Below are positions 43,309-52,977 of a stretch of 64,000 bases of DNA, piece by piece (within the stretch, counting starts at the first letter, position 1; the number at the start of each line of letters is the position of its first letter). Both the position numbers and the translations under genes were made by a program. Location: positions 2,633,001-2,697,000 of the forward strand of contig NZ_JAZHRU010000001.1 of NCBI RefSeq assembly GCF_036924525.1, written 5' to 3'. The notes under the pieces are model-generated. The model saw only the letters and a list, made by a program, of their open reading frames with translations. It did no database searches and was not told where the DNA came from. This stretch comes from Bradyrhizobium sp. AZCC 1719 (GTDB lineage: Bacteria; Pseudomonadota; Alphaproteobacteria; Rhizobiales; Xanthobacteraceae).

Positions 43309-44334
43309 TCAATTATCGAATCCGACCTTGTCCACCAGCGTCGAGGCCGCCTTGCGGTTGGTGGCGATCTTGGCGATCGGCAGCGGGTCGGCATTGAGCT
43401 TGCCGTAGCCTGCAATCGTCGGATTGACGGCGACGCCGGCGCGAACCGGATACTCGTAGTTTGAATCGGCGTAGATCTTTTGCGCCTTTTCACCGACCAG
43501 CCATTCGATCAGCTTGACGCCGTTGGGCTTGTTGGGCGCCTGCTTGGCCAACAGCACGCCGGAGAGGTTGACGTGGGTGCCGCCGCCTTCGAAGGTCGGC
43601 AGCACCACTTTCGTTGCTTCCGCCCACGGCTTCTTCTCGGGATCGTTGTTCATCATCAGCGCCCAATAGTAGGTATTGGCGACGCCGATGTCGCATTTGC
43701 CGGCCGCGATATCGCGCGCGACTTCGCGGTCGCCGCCCGAGGGTTTTTGCGCCAGATTGGCTTTCAGGCCCTTCAGCCACTCCTCGGCCTTGGCTTCGCC
43801 GTACTTGGCCACATAGGCCGCGAACAGGCCGTTGTTGTAGATGTGCTGGCCGGAGCGGATGCAGACCTTGCCCTTCCACTTGGGATCGGCGAGTTCTTCA
43901 TAGGTGATCTTGTCCTGCTTGACGCGGTCCTTCGAGGCGTAGATCACCCGCGCGCGCATGGAAATGCCGGCCCAGTGGCCGTCGGGGTCGCGATATTGCG
44001 CCGGCACGGTTTCGTCGATCACCACCGACTTGATCGGCTGGGTGACGCCGGCCTGCACGGCGTCGTCGAGGCGGCCGATGTCGACCGTCAGCAGCACGTC
44101 GGCGGGGCTGTTGGCGCCTTCCGCCTTCATGCGCTGCTCGAGACCAGAGCTTGCGGAAACGATATTGACCTTGATGCCGGTGTCCTTGGTGAAGGCATCG
44201 AACAGGGGCTGGATCAGCTTGGTTTCGCGGTAGGTGTAGACGTTGACCTCGCCGTCGGCGAACGCCGTCGAGGCTCCGAACGCGGTAAAACAAAGCAACG
44301 CTGCGGTTGCGGCGGTAGCGCGAATATTGATCAT
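43309..44334 (-). CDS. Iron(III) ABC transporter substrate-binding protein
   Basis: 341 residues with a signal peptide (MINIRATAATAALLCFTAFG, cleavage near STAFA) from the ATG at 44334. The mature chain begins DGEVNVYTYRETKLIQPLFD, the FbpA/FutA pattern, with KVNIVSASSGLEQRMKAEGA and VVIDETVPAQYRDPDGHWAG. The tyrosines in ADSNYEYPVRAGV near residue 300 resemble the iron ligands of the family. Operon order is binding protein first, then permease. Confidence 0.9.
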   Translation of the reverse strand: MINIRATAATAALLCFTAFGASTAFADGEVNVYTYRETKLIQPLFDAFTKDTGIKVNIVSASSGLEQRMKAEGANSPADVLLTVDIGRLDDAVQAGVTQPIKSVVIDETVPAQYRDPDGHWAGISMRARVIYASKDRVKQDKITYEELADPKWKGKVCIRSGQHIYNNGLFAAYVAKYGEAKAEEWLKGLKANLAQKPSGGDREVARDIAAGKCDIGVANTYYWALMMNNDPEKKPWAEATKVVLPTFEGGGTHVNLSGVLLAKQAPNKPNGVKLIEWLVGEKAQKIYADSNYEYPVRAGVAVNPTIAGYGKLNADPLPIAKIATNRKAASTLVDKVGFDN

Positions 44335-44530
44335 GGGGCTGCCCGACAAAGCTGATGAAGATGCCCGTCTCAGTAGCGCAGCGGCCACGGTGCCGTCAGC
44401 GACCGGATGTCGCGAACGGCTCGATTTAGAAGGATTCCACGCTATAATTTAGAGCGATTCCAAACATGGCGAGCCGTCACACCATGCGACTCCTGAAGCA
44501 CGGCGGGGACGCAGATGGCTGGGGCACAAC

Positions 44531-45490
44531 CTATCGGCTACGCATAGCGAGGTCGAAATCGACAGCAGCGGTGTTGCCGCCGCTGATGACGACTGCAATG
44601 CGTTCGCCGGCGGCGGGCTTGTAGGCGCCCGACAGGATCGCGGAGAACGCTGCTGCGCCGCCCGGCTCTGCAACGATGCGCAAGGCGCGCCAAAGCGTCG
44701 CCTGTGCGTCGGCGATCGCGGCGTCGGAAACCAGTACGGTTTGTCGCGCATATTTCTGGACGATCGGGAAGACCTGTTCGCCGACGCGCCGCGGCGCAAG
44801 CGAATCCGCAGCCAACCCGCCGGCCTCGGCATCGATCGGATGGCCGGCTTCAAGGGCCCTGGTCAACGTGGGCGATGCAAGCGGCTCGACGCCGACCACC
44901 TTGATGCGGCCGGCATACCAGGCCGCGATCCCGGCGATCAGCCCGCCGCCGCCCACCGCTACGAGCAGGGTGTCGATGTCAGGTGCCTGCTCCGAGAGCT
45001 CAAGGCCGATCGTTCCCTGTCCCGTGATGGTTTCCCTCTGGTCGAAGGCCGGCACCGGCAGTGCGCCGGTTTGCTGCGCCCATATCTCGCTCGCCGCGAG
45101 CGCATCGGCATAGCGGTCGCCTTCAATCGCGAGGTCGGCGCCGTAGTCGCGGATGCGTTGCACCTTCGCAGCCGACGAGACGCTCGGAACGAAAATCTTG
45201 GCCGGCTTGCCCAGCTTCATCGCGGCATAGGCGACCGCCGCGCCATGGTTGCCGCCCGACGCCGCGACCACGCCGGCTTGCGGCACATCGCGGGTCAATA
45301 GATTGGCAAAAGCGCCGCGCGCCTTGAACGAGCCGGAGTGCTGCAGAAGCTCGAGCTTGAGCGTCAGCGTACGGCCGGGAAGCCCGAACTCGGCGCCATC
45401 GACCTCGACGACCGGCGTCCGCCGGATAAAGGGCCGAATGAGCCGCTCGCATTGTGCGATCGTTTCCGAGGTTACTACCGGCGCGTCCAT
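44531..45490 (-). CDS. PLP-dependent threonine/serine dehydratase
   Basis: 319 residues from the ATG at 45490 behind ggggagtgcc. PLP-lysine motif HSGSFKARGAFANLL (lysine near residue 51), SGGNHGAAVAYAAMKLGKPA, the phosphate-binding loop VAVGGGGLIAGIAAW and the C-terminal ERIAVVISGGNTAAVDFDLA. Fold type II, catabolic dehydratase/racemase family. It deaminates threonine or serine to the 2-oxoacid; racemase activity is possible. Divergent from an ArsR-family regulator 51 bp away, which probably controls it. Confidence 0.9.
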   Translation of the reverse strand: MDAPVVTSETIAQCERLIRPFIRRTPVVEVDGAEFGLPGRTLTLKLELLQHSGSFKARGAFANLLTRDVPQAGVVAASGGNHGAAVAYAAMKLGKPAKIFVPSVSSAAKVQRIRDYGADLAIEGDRYADALAASEIWAQQTGALPVPAFDQRETITGQGTIGLELSEQAPDIDTLLVAVGGGGLIAGIAAWYAGRIKVVGVEPLASPTLTRALEAGHPIDAEAGGLAADSLAPRRVGEQVFPIVQKYARQTVLVSDAAIADAQATLWRALRIVAEPGGAAAFSAILSGAYKPAAGERIAVVISGGNTAAVDFDLAMRSR

Positions 45491-45541
45491 AAGGCACTCC
45501 CCACTCATTGACAAGAATTAGTCATTTAGCTAATTAGCAAT
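45491..45541. promoter_or_regulatory. Shared control region with two palindromes
   Basis: Within 51 bp are a perfect 10-bp palindrome gctaattagc (45529-45538) and an overlapping inverted pair aattag-tcatttag-ctaatt (45516-45535). Both are AT-rich and next to the start of the ArsR-family gene (45542). This is the place and symmetry expected of an ArsR-type operator that controls both divergent genes. Confidence 0.6.
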
Positions 45542-45859
45542 ATGCCTTCTTTGCAAGACGACGTCGAGTCTGCTTTTCGCGCGCTCGCCAACGATCGGCG
45601 GCTGTTGATCCTGGAGTGGCTGAAACGCCCCCGGGCGCATTTTCGCGAGCAGGTCGACGGCGATCTCGTCAAGGACGGCGTGTGCGGGGTGCTGATTGCC
45701 GAAAAGCTCGGCGTCAGCCAACCCACCGTGAGCGAGCACCTGAAAATACTGTCGCAAGCAGGACTGGTGAGCGCCAAGCGCGTCAAGCAGTGGACGTTCT
45801 ACAAGCGCGATGAAGCACGCATCGCAAAGCTGAAAGCGGCCATGCTCGCGAGGATCTGA
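45542..45859 (+). CDS. ArsR-family winged-helix regulator
   Basis: 105 residues. MPSLQDDVESAFRALANDRR, LLILEWLKRPRAHFREQ, and a helix-turn-helix LIAEKLGVSQPTVSEHLKIL with wing segment SAKRVKQWTFYKRDE. Unlike metal-sensing ArsR proteins it has a single cysteine (VCGVLI), so metal sensing is doubtful and an amino-acid or redox cue is possible. It is divergent from the dehydratase gene. Confidence 0.88.
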   Translation: MPSLQDDVESAFRALANDRRLLILEWLKRPRAHFREQVDGDLVKDGVCGVLIAEKLGVSQPTVSEHLKILSQAGLVSAKRVKQWTFYKRDEARIAKLKAAMLARI

Positions 45860-46017
45860 AGTTCGTCGCGAACACCTACCTGGCCGACCTGATGCAGCAA
45901 TATGCCGGTCAGGGTAACCATCTCTCGATGGTCGGCGAACTCCTGCAGAGCATGATCAACCTGCCGCCGACAGAGGTTTCGCCAGGCTCGGATCGGCAAT
46001 CCGACTCCAGACTCTAG
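45859..46017 (+). pseudogene. Gene remnant: 3' end of an unidentified coding sequence
   Basis: In a frame different from the regulator gene, codons from about 45859 to the TAG at 46015-46017 read KFVANTYLADLMQQYAGQGN, HLSMVGELLQSMINLPPTEV and SPGSDRQSDSRL. Third positions are strongly G/C and the string reads like real protein, but no start codon or ribosome site is present and upstream the frame lies in the regulator gene. It is most likely the 3' tail of a gene lost by deletion. I do not recognise the family. Confidence 0.5.
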
Positions 46018-46037
46018 CTGCTTTGGCAGAAGCATCG

Positions 46038-49000
46038 CTAGCGGCTTTTCCTGAGCAGTTTCTTCGCTTGTTCGATTTCGGGGAGGCCATGCCCCGTTTC
46101 AAAATCGACGAGCGCTCGCGCGACTACCTCGGATCCGGCCGCTTCCCGGCCGTTGTTGATGCAAAGACGCGCAAGTCCAATTGCGCTGCGCAATTCGAAA
46201 GCTTTCGTCTGCTGGCTTCGGGCTATCTCAAGCGCCCGGTTAAAGGCGCCTTCGGCCCCGCAGAGGTTCGTCGGGTCGCGACCCAACAAAAGCTCACCCT
46301 GAACACGATGCAGTTCGGCATCGAGCCAATGCTGACCGGACTGTTCCGTCACGGCGATCAACTCGCGCAGTATCTCCAACCCAGTGTCCGTTTGCCCCGC
46401 CGCTGCATTCGCCTCGGCAATCTGCATTCCCCAAAACGGTTCGCAAAGGTAACAGTCATTCTCATGCAGCAAGGTCCAGCCTCGACGCATTTCCGCAAGC
46501 CCGGCCTCTCGGTCGCCGGCGCGCCACTTTGCAAGGCCAGTGAGGTATGTGCCCGCGGCTACATACAACGGCATCGTATGGTCGCGAGCGAGGGCGAGCG
46601 CAAGGATTGTCTCTGTTTGCTGTAACGGCCCGCCGCACAGTCCGTCGAAAACCGCCTTATGGACGAGCGCATTGGCTTGGGAGAGCGCTCGCTTTTCTCC
46701 CGAGGAACGCACTGCTTCCGCGGCGAGCTGGCGGGCGCGATCAATCCGTCCGATCGGCCAAAGCACCAGAGCAAGAAATCTCATAATGACGAACGGCAGG
46801 TCCAGCGTTGAGGCCCTGAAGGTCTCAAGATTCGGTTCAGCACCATAGGCCGCAAGCGCCTGCTCAAGATGCGTTCTCGCGTTCATATAGTCGCCGCCGA
46901 ACCAGCAGGTCGCCCCGTTTGTCCAATGCGCGACGACTGCGGCCACGGGGGAGTCCGGATGTCTATTGGCGGCGTTCATGGTTGCATCCGCCAACTCCCA
47001 CATCGGCGCGATCTCGCCATGCGTCAGACAGGCATTGAACAGTCCCGAATAGATCGGCGCCAGCTCAACCGGATCATTGATATCAGCCGCGAATTGCCGG
47101 GCGCGCGTCCATGCGGCGACGGTTTGCGGGGCGCTGTGCCCAAGGTTGCCTCGCAGCGCGCGGCTGTAGATGATTTGAAGATGAAGCCGGCTCATGGTTC
47201 TGCCCGGGTCATCCGGCAGCCCGTCGGCAATCGCAACCGCCTTGCCGAGATGCGCGATTGCCTCGGTATAGGCGGAGCGCTTGAGCGCCTGCTGGCCTGC
47301 CTTGAGCCACCAATCGAGCGCAACCCCGTCGAGTCCCGCTTCGGTGAAGTGATAGGCCACGACTTCGGGCTCGGTCTCGGCGATGGCCGGAAACTGATCG
47401 CGCAGCACATCGCCAATATGTTTGTGCAGCAGTTGCCGGCGGCTCTTGAGCAGGCTCTCATAAGCCGCTTCCTGGACCAGCGCGTGCTTGAAGCTGTAGC
47501 TCGCTTCCGGCGGCGTCCCGCGGCGCAATAGCAGTTCGGCCTCTTCCAGTTGCCTCAGCGCGGTGTTCAGCGTCAGATCATCGCGCCCCGCCACACACCG
47601 CAGCAATGTGTATGAGAAGCCGCGGCCAATGGCGGCGCCTATCTGTGCCACTTCCTTGACCGGCGCCAGTCGGTCAAGGCGCGCCATCAGCGAGTCTTGC
47701 AGCGTCGCGGGAATGGCGAGTGGCGGTAGCGGACGATCAAGGCGATAGCGCCCGGCATCTTCCACCAGCAGTCCGGACTCCAGTATTGTCTTGGTCAGTT
47801 CCTCGATAAACAGCGGGATGCCATCCGTCCTGTCGATGATCTGCGTCATCATTTCGCCTGGCAGATGTCGACCGACGGTCACCTGCTCGATCAGAGTGCG
47901 CGCGTCCTGCCTGTCAAGTCGGTCGAGCCGCAGCAGGCTGACATTGGCGAGACCCGCCCAAGGCGGCTCGAACTCGGGCCGGAAAGTCATGAGCGCGAGG
48001 ATCGGCAAGCCCCTGATCCGGTCGACCGCGAGATCGAACAGCTCAAGTGTCGTGGCGTCGGCCCAATGCATATCCTCGCAGACGATCAGCACAGGTTGCT
48101 GCCGGGCCAAACCCTCAAGCTGATCGAGCAGAGCGGCGAACGTCTGTCGCCGCTGCTGCACCGGATTCAGGCCGAGCGGCGGATAGCGCTCGCCCGTTGC
48201 GATCGAAAGAAGAGCTGCGATCAGCGACGCCGCGTTGGCCACCTGCTGCGTTCCAAGTGCAAGCATTGCCTCAAGCTTGTCGAGCTTTTGCTCGGGCGTG
48301 TCCTGTGACCTGATACCGGCGCCGCGCTCGAGTTGAGCGACAAAGGGATGAAGCGCACTGTTGATGTGGTAAGGCGAGCACTGATACCGCACCCGGCAGT
48401 GTGCCCCCAACACAGGGTTCTCGCAGAGCATTGCGACCAGGCGCGATTTGCCGATCCCGGCCTCGCCGGAAATCAACACCACCTGACCTTGACCCTGCCA
48501 CGCCAGCTGCTGGCGCGAGAGCGCGAATTCGATTTCTGCCTTACGGCCGACAAAGCCCAGCGAGCGCGCCATGCGCACCGCCTCGAAGCGGCTCTCCGAC
48601 GCCGCCCCACCTTCGACCGCCCAGACCGCGATGGGTTCGGAGATGCCCTTGACTTGGCGCAGGCCGAGGTTACGGAAAGTGAACAAATCTCCAAGCAGCT
48701 CGCGCGTCGAAGCAGCAACGATAACCGCGCCCGGCTCAGCCAGGCCCTGGAGCCGGGCGGCGATGTTCGGCGTATCGCCGACCATCGCCCGCTGCTCCGA
48801 CGCGCCTCCGCTGATGAGGTCGCCCACCACGACAAGCCCGGTCGCGATCGCGATCCGCACCTCAACCTGTTCCGCGCGCGTTTCGAGCGGCCTTATCGCG
48901 GCGATCATGTCGAGCCCGGCTCGCACGGCGCGCTCGGCGTCGTCCTCGTGCGCGCGGGGGTAACCAAAATAGGCGAGTACTCCGTCGCCGACAAACCTGG

Positions 49001-49376
49001 CGATGCTGCCGTCGTAGGTGGCAATAACTCTTGCGCAGGCAGTCCGATAGGCGCGGATCACCTCCCACATGTCCTCTGGATCAAGGCGAGCAGACAGCTC
49101 AGTCGAGCCGACCAGATCGCAGAACATCACGGTGAGGTGGCGTCGCTCGGCATCATGCTGCCGAGCCTGCTCGTCGGCCAATTCGACTTGCTTGAGTTCG
49201 GCGATCGCGCGCAGCATCTTGCGGCGATGGCCGAGCAGGACTCCGAGTCTATCGAAGTCCTGATCCGTTAGCTCGGGAAGGACACCGAGATCGATTCCGT
49301 TCTCGGCAAAACGCAACGCGTATTGTCCAAGCCCAAGCTTCTCGAGCCAGTCTGCAATCTGCTGCATTGGCTCCAC
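46038..49376 (-). CDS. SAM-domain adenylate/guanylate cyclase with AAA-ATPase and TPR region
   Basis: 1112 residues. Residues 1-62 form a sterile-alpha-motif domain (MQQIADWLEKLGLGQYALRF, LPELTDQDFDRLGVLLGHRR). Residues about 75-260 are a class III cyclase (HLTVMFCDLVGSTELSARLD, SIARFVGDGVLAYFGYPRAH). Next is a STAND/AAA ATPase with Walker A VVLISGEAGIGKSRLVA and a sensor region, and a long helical TPR-like C-terminal half. This arrangement is common in Bradyrhizobium signal proteins but no member's target is established. It may couple an ATP-dependent switch to cyclic nucleotide production. Confidence 0.9.
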   Translation of the reverse strand: MEPMQQIADWLEKLGLGQYALRFAENGIDLGVLPELTDQDFDRLGVLLGHRRKMLRAIAELKQVELADEQARQHDAERRHLTVMFCDLVGSTELSARLDPEDMWEVIRAYRTACARVIATYDGSIARFVGDGVLAYFGYPRAHEDDAERAVRAGLDMIAAIRPLETRAEQVEVRIAIATGLVVVGDLISGGASEQRAMVGDTPNIAARLQGLAEPGAVIVAASTRELLGDLFTFRNLGLRQVKGISEPIAVWAVEGGAASESRFEAVRMARSLGFVGRKAEIEFALSRQQLAWQGQGQVVLISGEAGIGKSRLVAMLCENPVLGAHCRVRYQCSPYHINSALHPFVAQLERGAGIRSQDTPEQKLDKLEAMLALGTQQVANAASLIAALLSIATGERYPPLGLNPVQQRRQTFAALLDQLEGLARQQPVLIVCEDMHWADATTLELFDLAVDRIRGLPILALMTFRPEFEPPWAGLANVSLLRLDRLDRQDARTLIEQVTVGRHLPGEMMTQIIDRTDGIPLFIEELTKTILESGLLVEDAGRYRLDRPLPPLAIPATLQDSLMARLDRLAPVKEVAQIGAAIGRGFSYTLLRCVAGRDDLTLNTALRQLEEAELLLRRGTPPEASYSFKHALVQEAAYESLLKSRRQLLHKHIGDVLRDQFPAIAETEPEVVAYHFTEAGLDGVALDWWLKAGQQALKRSAYTEAIAHLGKAVAIADGLPDDPGRTMSRLHLQIIYSRALRGNLGHSAPQTVAAWTRARQFAADINDPVELAPIYSGLFNACLTHGEIAPMWELADATMNAANRHPDSPVAAVVAHWTNGATCWFGGDYMNARTHLEQALAAYGAEPNLETFRASTLDLPFVIMRFLALVLWPIGRIDRARQLAAEAVRSSGEKRALSQANALVHKAVFDGLCGGPLQQTETILALALARDHTMPLYVAAGTYLTGLAKWRAGDREAGLAEMRRGWTLLHENDCYLCEPFWGMQIAEANAAAGQTDTGLEILRELIAVTEQSGQHWLDAELHRVQGELLLGRDPTNLCGAEGAFNRALEIARSQQTKAFELRSAIGLARLCINNGREAAGSEVVARALVDFETGHGLPEIEQAKKLLRKSR

Positions 49377-49695
49377 CGAACGGTTGGCTGGCGGCTGGCC
49401 GGATTTTGGACCACTGCTATAAAAATGCCATTCAATATTTTTCGGGATGCGGTATTGGGCTGCGGGCCCATCAAAAAATCACGCGCAGCAACCAGGCTGA
49501 TATGATCGACGACGCCGGCAAATTGAACGGGGAGCCCGCGACAGAAATTCGCGCAGCATCTGCTTTTCGAAACAACACGACAACTCGTTTGCAGCGCATA
49601 TTGATCAAATCCAAATATGCCCGGGAAAACAGGCGATCCGCAGTCGGATGCATTCAGGCAGACTGGATTTGAGCAAGAATTGTGCCGGTCGCGGA
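49377..49695. other. Intergenic region between cyclase and tctA
   Basis: About 319 bp. The cyclase promoter should lie near 49377-49450, which is more A/T-rich (aaaaatgccattcaatattttt). Nothing resembling a conserved gene or RNA was seen; short open frames here have poor ribosome sites. Confidence 0.5.
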
Positions 49696-51195
49696 CTAGT
49701 CTTCGCTCGCCCTGAACCGGCCGAGCCCCTTCAGCACGAACGGCGCTACTAGCGCAATCAGCGCAATGCCGAGCAGCGTCGCCGACATCGGACTCTGCAG
49801 CAGCACGATGGGATCGCCGAGGCTGATCGCGAGCGCGCGGCGCAACTGGCTTTCTGCGATTGGACCCAGGATGAGACCGACGACGACGGGTGCGATCGGG
49901 AAGTCGAACCGGCGCATCAGAAAGCCCAACACGCCGAAGGCTGCCAGCATCGACAGCTCGACCACTGAAGGTTTTGCGGCGATGGTGCCCATGGTCGCGA
50001 ACACGAGAATGCCGGCGTACAGCCACGGCTGCGGGATCGCGAGCAGTCGCACCCATAGCCCGACCAGCGGCAGGTTGAGTACCAGCAGCATCACATTGGC
50101 GATGAAGAGGCTCGCAATCAGGCCCCATACCAGATCGGGCCGCTCGGCGAACAGCAGCGGTCCCGGGTTCAGGCCGTATTGCTGAAAGCCGGCCAGCATC
50201 ATCGCAGCCGTCGCCGAGGTCGGAAGCCCCAGCGTCAGCAACGGCACAAGGGTGCCGGCGGCGGAGGCGTTGTTGGCGGCTTCCGGCCCCGCGACGCCTT
50301 CGATCGCGCCCTTGCCGAATTCCTCCGGGTGTTTCGATAGCCGCCTCTCGGTCGAGTAGGACAGGAATGTCGGAATTTCCGCGCCACCCGCGGGAAGCGC
50401 GCCGATCGGAAAGCCGAACATCGTCCCGCGCAGCCACGGCTTCCACGACCGCATCCAGTCCTGCTTCGTCATCCACAGCGAGCCGCGCACCGGCTCGATC
50501 TTTTCCTCGGCGTGATGGCGGCGCGATGCGACGTAGAGCGCTTCGCCGACGGCGAACAGGCCGACGGCCAGCGTCGTGACCTCGACGCCATCGAGTAGTT
50601 CGGGCATGCCGAAAGCGAGTCGCGCCTGGCCGGTGAGCTTGTCGATGCCGATCAGCCCGAGCGTCAGCCCGATGAATAGGCTGGTCAGCCCGCGGATCGG
50701 CGAATCGCCGAAGGTCGCGGACACCGTGACGAAGGCCACGCACATCAGCGCGAAATAATCTTCAGGCCCGAAGCGCACGGCAAAATCCACCAGCCACGGT
50801 GCGAGAAAAGCCAGGCCGATGGTGGCAATGGTGGCCGCGACGAACGAGCCGATCGCCGACGTCGCCAGCGCCGGACCGCCGCGGCCGGCCTTGGCCATCT
50901 TGTTGCCTTCGAGCGCGGTCGCCATCGACGCACTCTCGCCGGGCGTGTTGATCAGGATGGCGGTGGTCGATCCGCCATACATGCCGCCGTAATAGATGCC
51001 GGCGAACATGATCAGCGAGCCGCCGGGATCGAGCTTGTAGGTGACCGGCAACAGTAACGCGACGGTGAGCGCCGGCCCGATGCCGGGCAGCACGCCCACG
51101 GCAGTGCCGAGGAACACGCCGATCAGCGCATAAAGCAGGTTCATCGGCTGGACGGCGACGGCCATGCCATGCGCGAGCGCAGCGAAGGTTTCCAT
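49696..51195 (-). CDS. tctA: Tripartite tricarboxylate transporter permease TctA
   Basis: 499 residues with about twelve transmembrane helices. TctA hallmarks: [60 protein letters not shown], and [20 protein letters not shown]. Forms the large membrane subunit that moves citrate-like acids. Last of a three-gene operon tctC-tctB-tctA on the minus strand; its start shares the last base with tctB. Confidence 0.95.
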   Translation of the reverse strand: METFAALAHGMAVAVQPMNLLYALIGVFLGTAVGVLPGIGPALTVALLLPVTYKLDPGGSLIMFAGIYYGGMYGGSTTAILINTPGESASMATALEGNKMAKAGRGGPALATSAIGSFVAATIATIGLAFLAPWLVDFAVRFGPEDYFALMCVAFVTVSATFGDSPIRGLTSLFIGLTLGLIGIDKLTGQARLAFGMPELLDGVEVTTLAVGLFAVGEALYVASRRHHAEEKIEPVRGSLWMTKQDWMRSWKPWLRGTMFGFPIGALPAGGAEIPTFLSYSTERRLSKHPEEFGKGAIEGVAGPEAANNASAAGTLVPLLTLGLPTSATAAMMLAGFQQYGLNPGPLLFAERPDLVWGLIASLFIANVMLLVLNLPLVGLWVRLLAIPQPWLYAGILVFATMGTIAAKPSVVELSMLAAFGVLGFLMRRFDFPIAPVVVGLILGPIAESQLRRALAISLGDPIVLLQSPMSATLLGIALIALVAPFVLKGLGRFRASED

Positions 51196-51695
51196 TACAG
51201 CAGTCTTTCCAGAGGGCCGGCAGGCAGGCTCAACGTCAGCAGCCGATCGAAGGCGAGATAGATCAGCGTGGTCATTACGAGCGCGATGACGAGGTCGGCG
51301 AGGAGTGCGCGCCGCCCGAACGCCGCCGAGGTGGTGACGAACAGCGCCGATGTCGCCAGGATGAAGCCGCCGCCGAGTCCGATGATGGCGATCAGCAGCG
51401 CAAGCCCGCCGAGGATCAGCAGCACGGGCTTGGGATCGGCACTCTCGCGCGGCGGCAGGTTGCCGCGCAGCGTGTCGATCAGGTTGGCAATCGCGAGAAT
51501 GCCGAGCCCGACTGCTACGACGACCGGCATTGCCTCCGGCCCCATGCCGTACATCGATGTGGATGACAGACGGCTAGCGTCCCATACCAGCACCGCAGCC
51601 AGCACCGCGAGCGCCGCGGCGATGACCAGACCGGCGGGATCGATGCGCCGCGAGGCCGGCAGCTGCGGAAGATCGCTGGAAGCGCTGTCCGTCAT
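51195..51695 (-). CDS. tctB: Tripartite tricarboxylate transporter small permease TctB
   Basis: 166 residues with four transmembrane helices ([60 protein letters not shown] and [20 protein letters not shown]). The GPEAMPVV and short size are typical of TctB. It overlaps tctC by 4 bp and tctA by one base, so the three genes are translationally coupled. Confidence 0.93.
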   Translation of the reverse strand: MTDSASSDLPQLPASRRIDPAGLVIAAALAVLAAVLVWDASRLSSTSMYGMGPEAMPVVVAVGLGILAIANLIDTLRGNLPPRESADPKPVLLILGGLALLIAIIGLGGGFILATSALFVTTSAAFGRRALLADLVIALVMTTLIYLAFDRLLTLSLPAGPLERLL

Positions 51696-52660
51696 GATTT
51701 GACGAGGCCGACCGACTTCAGCACGTCGGTGACGCGCGTCGTTTCCTTCTTCAGGAAGTCGGCGAACGCATCGCCGGAAAGATAGGCGTCATCCCAGCCC
51801 TTCTGCTTGAGGATGTCCTTCCAGGCATCGGACTTGACCATCTTCTCAACCGCTTCGCTCAACGTCTTGCGCTGTTCTGCCGTGAGGCCGGGAGGCGCAA
51901 CCACCGAACGCCAATTGGCGAGCACGAGGTCGATCCCTTGTTCCTTGAACGTCGGAATATCGATCCCGGCGATACGCTTCTCCGAGGTCACGCCGAGTGC
52001 GCGCAATTTGCCTGATTTGATCTGTCCTTCGTATTCGCTCAGGCCCGAAATGCCTGCCGTGACTTTGCCGCCAAGAATGGCCGCCAGCGACTCGCCGCCG
52101 CCGGAGAACGGAATGTAGTTGATCTTCTTGGCGTCGGCGCCGATCGTTCCCGCAAACAACGCCGCCATCACGTGGTCGACGCCGCCGGCCGAGCCGCCGG
52201 CAAAGGTCACCTTGGCGATATCGGCCTTCACGGCAGCAGCCAGATCCTGCGCCGTCTTGAGCGGCGAATTCGCCGGCACCACGATCACCTGGATCTCCTC
52301 GGTGAGGCGCGCAATCGGCGTCACCTGTTCGAGCGTCACCGGCGACTTGTTCATGGCGAGCGCGCCGACCATGACGAAGCCGTTCACCATCATCTGGTTG
52401 CCGTCGCCCTTGGCGCCGTTGACGAACTGCGCGATGCCGATGCTGCCGCCGGCGCCGGCCACGTTGGTAACCTGGACGCTGCGGGCGATCTTGGCGGCGA
52501 CCAAAACCTGCTGCATCGCGCGGGCGGTCTGATCCCACCCGCCGCCGGGAGCTGCCGGCGCCATGATCTTGAGCTCGAGCTGCTGCGAGAGGGCAGGCGC
52601 TGTGGCTGCAAGCGTCAACGCGACGACCGCGCCGAACAGGCGCGTATGAAACGGCATCAT
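51692..52660 (-). CDS. tctC: TctC/Bug-family periplasmic binding protein
   Basis: 322 residues with a signal peptide (MMPFHTRLFGAVVALTLAAT, cleavage near APALSQ). The mature protein shows IMAPAAPGGGWDQTARAMQQ, the Bug/TctC N-terminus, with VTFAGGSAGGVDHVMAALFA and a C-terminal KQKGWDDAYLSGDAFADFLK. It delivers a carboxylate to TctAB. First gene of the operon, preceded by ggaggaaatccc. Confidence 0.95.
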   Translation of the reverse strand: MMPFHTRLFGAVVALTLAATAPALSQQLELKIMAPAAPGGGWDQTARAMQQVLVAAKIARSVQVTNVAGAGGSIGIAQFVNGAKGDGNQMMVNGFVMVGALAMNKSPVTLEQVTPIARLTEEIQVIVVPANSPLKTAQDLAAAVKADIAKVTFAGGSAGGVDHVMAALFAGTIGADAKKINYIPFSGGGESLAAILGGKVTAGISGLSEYEGQIKSGKLRALGVTSEKRIAGIDIPTFKEQGIDLVLANWRSVVAPPGLTAEQRKTLSEAVEKMVKSDAWKDILKQKGWDDAYLSGDAFADFLKKETTRVTDVLKSVGLVKS

Positions 52661-52977
52661 GGGATTTCCTCCAGGCTCACGCGGAACCGCTGTGTGTCAA
52701 TTCGTCGCATATCAACCGGAAACGCCGCCGCTGTCCAGAAGGACCTTCGCGTGGGCGGACCGGATCTCAAAGATTTCGCTAGAGCTTTGACGCTCGTGCG
52801 TTTTTGGCCTTCGGCACTTGCTGGACCGAAAGTGAAACGCCAATTGCTCGGCACACGTCCGACAGGCACCGTGCTTTGTATTGCCTTGGCCTGGCTATGG
52901 CGCCTGAACAAGACGCGATGACGAAGGCGGCCACGGCCTCGGGGTCGAACGCGCCGCTGATGATTGAGGGGAAATTG

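Noticed and set aside
49268..50743. A 491-codon minus-strand frame overlapping tctA and the cyclase start
   Set aside because: It is out of phase with tctA, which carries all TctA motifs, and crosses the intergenic region without a ribosome site.
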